The position numbers were made by a program, and so were the translations under genes. The notes beneath the pieces are model-generated. The model did not search any database, was not told where the DNA came from, and saw nothing but the letters and a program-made list of their open reading frames with translations. Below are positions 17,185 to 25,600 of a stretch of 64,000 bases of DNA, one piece after another (positions within the stretch are counted from its first letter, which is position 1; every line of letters begins with the position of its first letter). The stretch comes from Candidatus Xianfuyuplasma coldseepsis. GTDB taxonomy: Bacteria > Bacillota_I > Bacilli_A > Izemoplasmatales > Izemoplasmataceae. The stretch spans positions 1-64,000 of the forward strand of contig NZ_CP048914.1 in assembly GCF_014023125.1 (NCBI RefSeq). The letters run 5' to 3'.

Positions 17185-18255
17185 CTACAAATTCCAGATT
17201 TCTTCGATGATTGACAACAAATCTAATAAATCGTCTTCTTGCCGATCAGCCATATGGGCAATGCGGAACGCTTTTTCCTTTAATGATCCATATCCATTGG
17301 ATATCATATAGCCACGTTCCATTAACGCTTGATTAAGTTCTGCAACACTATATCCTTTGGTATTTAAAATGGTGGTTACCGTATGCGAACGAAATCCATC
17401 TTCCGCATATAAATCAAAATGTTTTAACGCCCACTTTTGGACGATGTTTGCTAGTTTTTCATGACGAGCAAACCGGTGGTCTAATCCTTCTTGTTCCAAG
17501 ATTTTATCTAGTTTATAATCCAGTGCCCACATCAACGGTGTAACTGGTGTGGTTGGATATTGATAGTTCTTTTTGACACGATCGACGACATTGACTAAAT
17601 CCAAATAATATCCACGATAAGGAACGTCTTTAGCACGGTTGTATGCTCGTTCACTTACTGACGCAACGCTTAATCCTGGAGGAAGACCCAAACACTTTTG
17701 AGTGGACGTTAAGCAGATATCAATTCCGCATTTGTCCACTTCGATTTTGGCCCCACCCAGGCTGCTTACTGCATCTACTAAGTAGAGTACATCTGGATAC
17801 TGTTTGACAACTTCGCCAATCGTATCAACTGGATTCATAATTCCGGATGACGTTTCATTGTGTGTGATGGTAACCACATCGTATTTTCCTGTTTTTAAAA
17901 CGTCTTCAACCATTTCTGGTCGTACTCCTTTACCGGGTTCAGGAGTAAAGATATCAGCAGGTATATTATTGCGTTTCGCCATATCAAACCAACGATTACC
18001 AAACGCCCCTACACTAAAAACAGCTGCACGTTTTTGTGTACAAGAACGAATCGCCATTTCCATAATTCCGCTCCCTGATGAGGTCGATAAAATAATCGTA
18101 TTATCGGTATACATCAGTTTCTGCAATTTTTCAGAAATTCGTTTTTGTAACTCCGTCGCTGTTTTTGATCGGTGTCCAATTTGTGTTGTTGCTAGTTGTT
18201 GCAATACATCTGGTTCCACATCAGTAGGACCAGGAATAAATAGTTTAATAGACAT
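17185..18255 (-). CDS. serC: Phosphoserine aminotransferase (class V, alanine-glyoxylate type)
   Basis: The 356-residue protein is a class V aminotransferase of the alanine/serine-glyoxylate family, starting with FIPGPTDVEPDVL and carrying the PLP lysine in TSTQKCLGLPPG near residue 187. In many Firmicutes this subgroup replaces classical SerC and makes phosphoserine from phosphohydroxypyruvate and glutamate. That role is assigned here from the operon with serA and DUF1015. The ATG at 18255 follows GAAAGGAGATTCCT. The gene is first in its operon, behind a good promoter at 18296-18324 that overlaps a weak cre-like sequence. No separate phosphoserine phosphatase is visible in the window. Confidence 0.87.
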   Translation of the reverse strand: MSIKLFIPGPTDVEPDVLQQLATTQIGHRSKTATELQKRISEKLQKLMYTDNTIILSTSSGSGIMEMAIRSCTQKRAAVFSVGAFGNRWFDMAKRNNIPADIFTPEPGKGVRPEMVEDVLKTGKYDVVTITHNETSSGIMNPVDTIGEVVKQYPDVLYLVDAVSSLGGAKIEVDKCGIDICLTSTQKCLGLPPGLSVASVSERAYNRAKDVPYRGYYLDLVNVVDRVKKNYQYPTTPVTPLMWALDYKLDKILEQEGLDHRFARHEKLANIVQKWALKHFDLYAEDGFRSHTVTTILNTKGYSVAELNQALMERGYMISNGYGSLKEKAFRIAHMADRQEDDLLDLLSIIEEIWNL

Positions 18256-18295
18256 AGGAATCTCCTTTCAATGAAGAATACTTCAACACATTAGC

Positions 18296-18324
18296 ATTTT
18301 AACAATTCACGAAGCGAATTACAA
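18296..18324 (-). promoter_or_regulatory. Promoter of the serC-serA-GDH-ilvE operon
   Basis: On the minus strand TTGTAA (18324-18319), a 17-bp spacer and TAAAAT (18301-18296) lie about 40 bp upstream of the serC start. The -35 box overlaps the cre-like sequence at 18320-18333. Confidence 0.65.
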
Positions 18325-18424
18325 GCGTTTTCATTAAAAATTCTAAAGTTTTTTACTATTTCCTTAAAATGGCTATTTTTAGCCTTTTTAAATTTATATT
18401 TTCATGAATTTTCACGTTTTTTTA

Positions 18425-18440
18425 ATGAAAATATTTTCAT
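18425..18440. promoter_or_regulatory. Perfect 16-bp palindrome, candidate operator
   Basis: ATGAAAATATTTTCAT is fully symmetric and sits roughly midway between the divergent serC and aminotransferase promoters. The related half-site GTGAAAATTCATGAAAA lies close by on the minus strand. It is AT-rich, so chance is not excluded. Confidence 0.35.
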
Positions 18441-18508
18441 CTATTTTTGTAACATCAAATATTTATGGTTTGCATATATACATATCATTACTATTACTTC
18501 TGGAAGTA

Positions 18509-18537
18509 TTGATTTTGGGTATTCTAAGTGATACAAT
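18509..18537 (+). promoter_or_regulatory. Promoter of the aminotransferase gene at 18567
   Basis: TTGATT (18509-18514), a 17-bp spacer and TACAAT (18532-18537) lie 29 bp upstream of the start codon. Confidence 0.65.
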
Positions 18538-18566
18538 ATAGTTGATTTTAGGAAAGAGGGAATACG

Positions 18567-19757
18567 ATGAAACTATCCGATCGAATACAAGCGATGCAAG
18601 CATCTCCTGTACGTAAGCTAGTGCCCTATGCTACAAAGGCAAAGAAAGCTGGTAAAAAAGTGTATCATTTGAATATTGGTCAACCCGATATTCAGACTCC
18701 TTCTGTCTTCATGGAAGCCATCAATGCCTATGATACAGAAGTCATAAAATATTCATTCAGCCAAGGTGAACCAATTTTAATCGATGCCATCTGCGATTAT
18801 TTTAGACGTGATGACATCCATTTTGAACCAGAAGATATTCTTATTACCAACGGTGGTAGCGAAGCGATTACCTTTGCTGCAATTGCCATTTGCAATCCTG
18901 GTGATGAACTATTGGTTCCCGAACCATTTTATACAAACTATAATGGATTTACCGGAGAAGTAAATGTCAATATCGTACCGATTACGACCAAAGCCGAAGA
19001 CGGATTCCATCTTCCTTCTGAAAAGGAAATTGAAGCACTAATCACCCCTAAAACAAAGGGGATTCTATTTAGTAATCCCGGGAATCCTACAGGAACCATA
19101 CTTCGATCTGACGAAATGGAGATGATTGCGCGAATTGCAATTAAGCACCATCTTTTCATTATTAGTGATGAAGTATATCGCGGAATGGCATTTGACGGAT
19201 TAGAAGCCCAGTCCATGGCATCCATTAAAGGGATTGAAGATCATTTAATCATAACAGAAAGCGTATCAAAACGATACAGTGCCTGTGGTGCCCGAATTGG
19301 TGCCATCTGTTCTCATAACAAAGATCTGATGAAAAATATCCTTAAATTAGGACAAGCCCGACTATGTGTTGCTACACTTGAGCAAATTGGTGCAGCTGCC
19401 TTATATCGGTTACCCGACTCCTATACCAAAGAAATACGTGACGAGTATCAAGCACGCCGTGACATTGTGTTTGATGCACTACAACAAATCCCTGGAGTTC
19501 TTGTACAAAAACCAACTGGAGCTTTTTATATGGTCGTTAAACTACCCGTAGACGATGCTGAAAAGTTCATCATTTGGATGCTTGAACACTTTGATGTAAA
19601 TGGAGAAACCATTATGCTTTCTCCTGCCGAGGGCTTCTATGCTACCAAAGGGCTTGGAAAAGATGAAGCGCGCATTGCATATGTTTTGAATAAAGACGAC
19701 ATGCAAAAAGCAATGAAGATTTTACAAGCTGGATTACTTGCTTATAATAATCAATAA
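18567..19757 (+). CDS. Aspartate/aromatic-type aminotransferase, class I
   Basis: The 396-residue protein is a standard fold-type I aminotransferase. It shows LNIGQPDIQTP near the N-terminus, ITNGGSEA for cofactor phosphate binding, NPGNPTGT with the conserved Asn, ISDEVYRGM and the PLP lysine in SVSKRYSACGARIGA near residue 234. The length and motif spacing match the aspartate aminotransferase subgroup Ib common in Firmicutes. Substrate is not certain (aspartate, alanine or aromatic). The ATG at 18567 is preceded by AAAGAGGG. A hairpin terminator follows it, so the dipeptidase gene downstream is at most partly co-transcribed. Confidence 0.9.
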   Translation: MKLSDRIQAMQASPVRKLVPYATKAKKAGKKVYHLNIGQPDIQTPSVFMEAINAYDTEVIKYSFSQGEPILIDAICDYFRRDDIHFEPEDILITNGGSEAITFAAIAICNPGDELLVPEPFYTNYNGFTGEVNVNIVPITTKAEDGFHLPSEKEIEALITPKTKGILFSNPGNPTGTILRSDEMEMIARIAIKHHLFIISDEVYRGMAFDGLEAQSMASIKGIEDHLIITESVSKRYSACGARIGAICSHNKDLMKNILKLGQARLCVATLEQIGAAALYRLPDSYTKEIRDEYQARRDIVFDALQQIPGVLVQKPTGAFYMVVKLPVDDAEKFIIWMLEHFDVNGETIMLSPAEGFYATKGLGKDEARIAYVLNKDDMQKAMKILQAGLLAYNNQ

Positions 19758-19779
19758 CTGAGGATTTCCTCAGTTTTTT
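19756..19779 (+). terminator. Terminator between the aminotransferase and dipeptidase genes
   Basis: ACTGAGG / CCTCAGT forms the stem with a 4-nt loop and a run of six T. Only about 14 bp separate it from the next start codon, and no independent promoter fits there, so it may act as a partial (read-through) terminator. Confidence 0.75.
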
Positions 19780-19792
19780 AGGAGGTTTTACT

Positions 19793-20734
19793 ATGTTTTT
19801 CGATGCCCATGCTGATATTCTAACTGACATGTATCAAGAGCATCTAAAAGGAGACTCATCCTCATTCAAAACCCGTCATCTAACTGCATACAAAACAGCC
19901 GGTATTACCCACTCCATTTTCGTTAACTGGACGGATCCTACTACTACTGATGCATCATTATTTGATACAATATTTAATTATGCTTTTCAAGAATTAGATA
20001 ATCACCAAGATATCTTTCATGTCATTAAAAATGTTTGTGATATTGATGAATCAGCTTCTTTAAATAAGATTGGTGTTATTATAGGAATGGAAGGTATACA
20101 TCAATTACGAGATGTCAATCATCTACGTGAATTGTATCAAAAAGGTGTCCGTCATGCAGGTTTAACCTGGAATGAAGTCAATCGATATGCCGCCGGTCTC
20201 TCAAGTGAAACCGAAGGACTAACCATCCATGGACAAGACATACTGCATGAGATGGAACAACTGGGAATGATTATCGACTTAGCTCATGCAAATGAACGAA
20301 CTTTTCAGGATATTTTTAATCACACCACGCAACCACTCATTATTTCTCATGGAAATACCAAGTCGGTTTGTGATCACATACGCAATTACACGGATAGTCA
20401 ATTGATTCAATTACAACAACGCGGCGGTGTCATCGGTGTATGTGGAATCAAGCAATTTATCTCATCGGAGCCATCCGGACAAACGGTTGAAGGGATGGTC
20501 GATCACATTGATTATATTGTAAGCAAAATCGGAATTAACCACGTTGGTTTAGGTCTTGACATATGTTACTATCTGCGTGATATTAACGTAAGCAATGGTG
20601 TTGATGGACTACAGACCATAGCCGATGCTCCAAATATAATAATTGAACTGAAGAAACGCGGATACTCGGATACCGAAATAGAGAAAATTACATATGGCAA
20701 TTTCATGCGTGTCATACGAACCATTTTGAGGTGA
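19793..20734 (+). CDS. Membrane-dipeptidase family (peptidase M19)
   Basis: The 313-residue protein belongs to the renal-dipeptidase family M19, metal-dependent hydrolases of the amidohydrolase fold. Seen motifs are the N-terminal FDAHADILTD, IGMEGIHQL, HAGLTWNEVN, IDLAHANE and LIISHGNTKSV, which carry the metal ligands, and GLGLDI near the end. It has no signal peptide, so it is probably cytosolic despite the family name. Members cleave dipeptides, including those with D-residues. A strong AGGAGG site precedes the ATG. The next gene follows after 4 bp. Confidence 0.9.
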   Translation: MFFDAHADILTDMYQEHLKGDSSSFKTRHLTAYKTAGITHSIFVNWTDPTTTDASLFDTIFNYAFQELDNHQDIFHVIKNVCDIDESASLNKIGVIIGMEGIHQLRDVNHLRELYQKGVRHAGLTWNEVNRYAAGLSSETEGLTIHGQDILHEMEQLGMIIDLAHANERTFQDIFNHTTQPLIISHGNTKSVCDHIRNYTDSQLIQLQQRGGVIGVCGIKQFISSEPSGQTVEGMVDHIDYIVSKIGINHVGLGLDICYYLRDINVSNGVDGLQTIADAPNIIIELKKRGYSDTEIEKITYGNFMRVIRTILR

Positions 20735-20738
20735 TAAT

Positions 20739-21242
20739 ATGAGTTTTGAACAATATAAACATTCCAGTCCTACCATTGCATCTACTGCAAAAATATTCGA
20801 TAGTGCCGTCATAGCCGGTGATGTCACCATTAAAGATTATGTGAATATTTGGTTTAATGTTAGTATTCGGGGAGATATGGCTCCTGTTACTATTGGTGAA
20901 AATACCAATATACAAGATAATGCTGTTGTCCATACAAACACAAACCTTCCAACAGTTATCGGTCGAAATGTTACAGTCGGTCACGGCGCAATCATTCATG
21001 CTTGTACCGTTGAGGATAACTGTTTAATCGGAATGGGCAGCATCCTATTGGATGGATGCATAATTGGTACAGATACTCTAATCGGTGCCGGGGCACTTAT
21101 TCCACCTGGTAAACACATCCCAAGTGGTGTGTTAGTCGTTGGTAATCCCATGCGAATTGTTCGGGATTTAACCATCCAAGAAAAAGAGGCGATGAAAGCC
21201 AATAAGGATGCCTATATTACCTTGATGAAGAACTACATCTAA
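20739..21242 (+). CDS. Gamma-carbonic-anhydrase-like hexapeptide protein
   Basis: The 167-residue protein is made of left-handed beta-helix hexapeptide repeats and matches the gamma-carbonic anhydrase/YrdA family. The zinc-ligand histidines are visible in NAVVHTN and VGHGAIIHAC, with the conserved SIRGD and NIQDN segments before them. Family members bind Zn or Fe as trimers; many bacterial YrdA-type proteins have no proven activity. The gene starts 4 bp after the M19 dipeptidase gene and is probably co-transcribed. A strong terminator follows directly. Confidence 0.9.
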   Translation: MSFEQYKHSSPTIASTAKIFDSAVIAGDVTIKDYVNIWFNVSIRGDMAPVTIGENTNIQDNAVVHTNTNLPTVIGRNVTVGHGAIIHACTVEDNCLIGMGSILLDGCIIGTDTLIGAGALIPPGKHIPSGVLVVGNPMRIVRDLTIQEKEAMKANKDAYITLMKNYI

Positions 21243-21246
21243 CCCT

Positions 21247-21277
21247 AAGAGCGCTTTTGCTAAAAGCGCTCTTTTTT
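21247..21277 (+). terminator. Strong terminator after the gamma-CA gene
   Basis: AAGAGCGCTTTT, a 3-nt loop and AAAAGCGCTCTT form a 12-bp perfect stem with a T run. It overlaps the -35 box of the next gene's candidate promoter. Confidence 0.9.
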
Positions 21278-21285
21278 GTTATACT
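21257..21285 (+). promoter_or_regulatory. Promoter of the KamA-like gene, overlapping the upstream terminator
   Basis: TTGCTA (21257-21262), a 17-bp spacer and TATACT (21280-21285) lie 22 bp before the start. The -35 is in the terminator loop, and the predicted leader would be only about 15 nt. Confidence 0.45.
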
Positions 21286-21307
21286 GAAAGTACAAGGGAG
21301 TGATTTC

Positions 21308-22534
21308 ATGAGTCCAAACATCGAATCGATACGACGATCGGATGAACTACAGGAAAAAACAACCCAATATCTTCAATTCAAATCCAATATCCACCAAAAA
21401 ATAATGAATAGCGAGGACGAATATACCAAGCGAAAACAACGCTTACTGGATTACTTTAATGGTACTGAAGACGACTGGGAAAACTGGCATTGGCAAATGA
21501 AAAACCGGATCCAAGATGTGGCCACATTATCATTGTTTGTCGACCTATCTACTACAGATTACAACGAGATTGCACGCGTCGTAAAACACAATCGATTTGC
21601 GATTGTTCCTTATTATGTAGCTATTGCCTCAAGAGATATCCATCATCCAGTGAATATGCTCAGTATTCCACGGGTTGCTGAAATTGTAGATACTACCGGA
21701 TATGATGACCCCATGGCAGAGGAGTTTACCAATCCAGCTGGGAGTATTACCAGACGTTATCCCGATCGCCTAATTATCAACGTCACCAACATTTGTGCGA
21801 TGTATTGTCGTCATTGTCAACGTCGTCGCCTTATCGGGGAGAGTGATCATCATACACCAGTTGAAATCATCAATGAATCCATCGAATTTATACGCAATCA
21901 TCCTGAAATACGAGATGTTTTGCTAACAGGAGGAGACGCCTTACTATTATCAGATCATCAGCTGGAATCGATCTTACAGCAACTACGAGCAATCCCCCAT
22001 GTGGAAATTATTCGTATTGGCAGTCGCACACCTGTAACCATGCCGATGCGAATCACACCAGAATTAGTACAGATGATAAAGCAGTATCATCCCGTCTATC
22101 TTAACACCCACTATAATCACCCATATGAACTAACCACTCGAAGCATGAAAGCATGTGAAGTCTTAGCAAACCATGGTATCGTTGTTGGCAATCAAGCCGT
22201 TCTACTGCGTGGCATTAATGACGATCCCTACATCATGACCTATTTGAATCAACGCTTATTACAAGCACGAGTACGACCGTACTATTTATTCCATGCCAAA
22301 AGCGTAAAAGGTACATCCCATTTCATTCCATCCCTTTCAAGAGGATTGGAGATTATGGACTTCATGCGTGGTTTTACAAGTGGTCTTGCCATCCCAACCT
22401 ACATTATGAATGCTCCTGGTGGTCTAGGCAAGGTTCCTCTATTGCCACAATACATTGTCAACAAATCAAAAAACACCTATACAATCCGTACTTGGGAAGA
22501 CAAAACATTTGAGTACGCGGATAGCGAGTATTAA
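21308..22534 (+). CDS. kamA: Lysine 2,3-aminomutase family radical SAM protein
   Basis: The 408-residue protein has the radical SAM cluster CAMYCRHC near residues 163-170, preceded by YPDRLIINVTN. The N-terminal WENWHWQMKNRI segment is typical of KamA-type aminomutases, and LLTGGDALLL and IRIGSRTPV follow. These enzymes use a [4Fe-4S] cluster, SAM and PLP to move an amino group between carbons 2 and 3. Lysine and glutamate 2,3-aminomutases are hard to separate by eye, so the substrate is open. The ATG at 21308 follows AAGGGAGTG; an earlier in-frame ATG at 21257 lies inside the upstream terminator and is rejected. No other lysine-fermentation genes lie in the window. Confidence 0.85.
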   Translation: MSPNIESIRRSDELQEKTTQYLQFKSNIHQKIMNSEDEYTKRKQRLLDYFNGTEDDWENWHWQMKNRIQDVATLSLFVDLSTTDYNEIARVVKHNRFAIVPYYVAIASRDIHHPVNMLSIPRVAEIVDTTGYDDPMAEEFTNPAGSITRRYPDRLIINVTNICAMYCRHCQRRRLIGESDHHTPVEIINESIEFIRNHPEIRDVLLTGGDALLLSDHQLESILQQLRAIPHVEIIRIGSRTPVTMPMRITPELVQMIKQYHPVYLNTHYNHPYELTTRSMKACEVLANHGIVVGNQAVLLRGINDDPYIMTYLNQRLLQARVRPYYLFHAKSVKGTSHFIPSLSRGLEIMDFMRGFTSGLAIPTYIMNAPGGLGKVPLLPQYIVNKSKNTYTIRTWEDKTFEYADSEY

Positions 22535-22550
22535 ATACTCGCTTTTTTTT
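22524..22550 (+). terminator. Terminator containing the kamA stop codon
   Basis: GCGAGTAT / ATACTCGC form a perfect 8-bp stem around the TAA stop, followed by nine T. Confidence 0.88.
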
Positions 22551-22573
22551 TGGGGTTCACAAGTTATTCACAA

Positions 22574-22609
22574 TATCCAGTTTGTAATATTCTATAATTA
22601 AACTGGATA
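22574..22609. promoter_or_regulatory. 10-bp-arm inverted repeat enclosing the -10 of the giant lipoprotein gene
   Basis: TATCCAGTTT (22574-22583) and AAACTGGATA (22600-22609) are perfect reverse complements separated by 16 bp. The only good -10 box, TATAAT at 22593-22598, lies between the arms. This layout suggests an operator that occludes the promoter, or a structured RNA leader. The -35 is not clear. Confidence 0.45.
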
Positions 22610-22631
22610 ATTATATAGAAGGAGGGTTTCT

Positions 22632-25600
22632 ATGAAACGATTGTTATTACTCTTCACCACGTTATTGGCGATGATTGCATTAAGTGCTTGCGATTTTTTT
22701 ACACCGGATGTCGTCGAAGAACTCAGTGAAGAATACTGTCGGGAAAATCCCAGCAGTGAAATTTGTACAGGTGATGCCGTTGGCGAATTGACAACGGAAT
22801 ACATCATAAACATTTTTAACACGATTCTAAATGAATACAACGATGCTACTAACACTACTTTTTGTGATGATTACTTCTCACTAAGTAATCTTACCCTACT
22901 CGACTCTTGTCGCGCAAATCGGGATGGACTGTTCCCTGAGGATGTCTCTAGTTATACCATACTCAGTGTCGATAGCGTCCTTGATTTTGGTACACAAGAT
23001 GAATATGAAATGGTGGTCGCAAGTCCCGACGGACTAACTCAATACACCTTTACCATTGGATTAACGAAGTTGGACGGGGACATCTTATTACAAGAATGGT
23101 CCTATGTTCAAGACCCAGTAGATCCAACAACGATTGCCGTAATTATGGAAGTTGCTATCCCATATTTTGAGCAGTTTATTGATGATTACACAAACGATAA
23201 CATTCAATCATCTACCGTTTGTCAAACCTACTTCCCAGATCAGGAATTAAATGACTGCGAAGCCGAACGGGATGAAGCGATTGCTGCAAATTTAACCGCT
23301 ACAATCATCAGGTTTGATGAAGTAGCAGAAGGGTTCTCGGTGACTCTATCACTTACCGATGATAGTGGATCAAAAACCGAAGTACTATTGTTAACCTTCG
23401 CATATGATAGCAACGCAAACATCATTATGACTTGGCCTGAGGACAACGGTATGTCCGACGAAGAAACCTGTCGTGAAAATCCTGACGATCCTATTTGCAC
23501 AGGTGCAGAAGCCAATATGAATACCGAGGATCTCCTCACGTTATTCCAACAAGCTGCTATCGATTTTGATGATGAAACGATAACGGATTTTTGTGATGTT
23601 TATTTTGGCATCTCCAATATCCCATTACTCGACGAATGTCGCGCTGATCGCACAAGTCTATTCCCGACAGATATTTCAACCTATGACATTGATTCGATTA
23701 CGGTTGTTGGAACCGATTTATATGAGATTGATGTAGTGAACCCCGCTCAACCGTTAACGCACTACGTATTCAAAGTGGGCGTCACATCAATCCAATCAAC
23801 CGTAGTCTTTGATGAATGGTCCTATGTTATCGAAACCATTGATCCAGCGACACTCACCGTTCCACTTGAAGATGCCGAACTATATTTTATAGGCTTTATC
23901 GACGCCTATACAAACGGTAATCTTGATTCTGAATCGGTTTGTTCAAACTACCTAGGATCAATGGATCAAACAGAATGTACCGAGCAGCGAGACAATGATT
24001 TGCTCAATGAACTTACTGTCGAATTACTTGATTTTGTTCCAGTGGATGACGTCGTTCATGTAACCATGAAAATGACCTCCATCGAGGGCGTAAAAGATCA
24101 AACCATCATCGTCAAGTTCTACTACGACTTTGGCTTATTCATTCAAATGGATATCCTAGGTGACCTATACAATTTAGATTATGATACGTTATGGAATTTC
24201 ACCGTAGATCTGTTTAACGATTTCTTCTTCAGTACAATCCCTGCTGAGACCGTTTGTATGACCTATTTCGATGAAGACCAATACGAGTTCTGTATGGAAG
24301 GGTACGCGGAAAAAGAAGCGTCTGGTTATACCCAAACACCAATCAACCTTGAAGAATACGACGATCATTATCTGATTACCCTAGAAACATGGAGTGAAGG
24401 ACAACTGCAACACACAATGACCATCCAAGCGTGGTTCTTCTATGTGGGCAACGAACTAAAAATCCACATTGATCCCGAGTCTGGTAATAATTCCGATTAT
24501 GAGTTCTACCACAACTTCTTCAAACAAATGATTCTAGATTATCACACGACATCCATTGATGATGAAACCTTCTGTAGCACATACTTCGAAGCGGAACACT
24601 ATGATATGTGTGTCAGTGATCGTAGTCAAGATGATTTTGATTATGAATGGAGCATTGAACTCTTTGAACAATTAATGAATCCAAACGAGTTTCATGTCAT
24701 TCTCTATTGGGATAATGGCTCAGATAACTATACCGAAGACTTATTAGTAACCTTCTATGATGTCGACGGTCATACAAAAATCAAAATGGATGGTTTCACC
24801 AATGACGACTATACCTATTATTATGATTTGATGCAAACCTTTATCGCTCAGTGGAATGATGAATACAACACCAGTGAGTGGGTTTGTACTACATTCATGG
24901 CTGGTGAAAGTTACCAAGGATGTATGGATAATCGCGAACAATTTCGTCCATTGGGATATACCATCTCGATCCTACAGTTCGAAGCCCCATATGACAATCA
25001 TAGTTGGATGACATCTCTCTTGTATGACAACGGTGACGATTCCTTCGTCCTACATGCAGAAATATACTTTGTCGAACTCAGTGGCGAAACATTCATCGAT
25101 TTTGTAAATGTCTGGATTGAAGATGAGCGAATTGATCAGTTATTCATCAATTTCATTAATGATTTCAACAATGACACAATCGATGATGAAACGCTGTGTA
25201 CCTCCTACTTCCGTTTTGAGGAAGACAAACAAAAATGTTATGACATGCGTGCTGGAGACCTGGGCGAAACCTTTGTCCGCTTAGATCATATCGAAGCTCT
25301 AGAACCTGGATTCTTTGCCCTTCACCTTACCCTTGAATACATGGGCAATACGTGGAACGAAACCTGGTTGTTTATGACATTTGAGGAAGATGGACAGTGG
25401 TTCCTAACCTTTGAAGATGACCCTTACCATGAGGACATCATTGCACTCTTTACCATGTATGTCGAAGAACTCATGAATCCGGATATCCCAGACGATGAAT
25501 TCTGTCACAAATACTTTAGTATGGAAGAAGCAACGCAATGTATCACACAACGTACTGCATTTGATTATAGTTATGTTGTCGAAATATCCTACATGATGCA

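Larger units (their letters stand above)
18256..18566. other. 311-bp intergenic region between the ser operon and an aminotransferase gene
   Basis: This AT-rich divergent region holds a promoter for each direction (annotated separately), a cre-like sequence at 18320-18333 (12 of 14 consensus positions), a short hairpin GGCTA-TTTT-TAGCC followed by five T at 18371-18389, and a perfect 16-bp palindrome at 18425-18440. I found no tRNA, T-box or riboswitch-like structure by eye. Confidence 0.6.

Noticed and set aside
18371-18389. Short hairpin GGCTA-TTTT-TAGCC with a T run as a terminator
   Set aside because: No gene on the plus strand ends before it; the stem is only 5 bp in an AT-rich region, so it is noted but not called.
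18256-18566. T-box or amino-acid riboswitch upstream of serC
   Set aside because: No T-box sequence, no antiterminator/terminator pair on the minus strand, and the promoter is only about 40 bp from the start codon.
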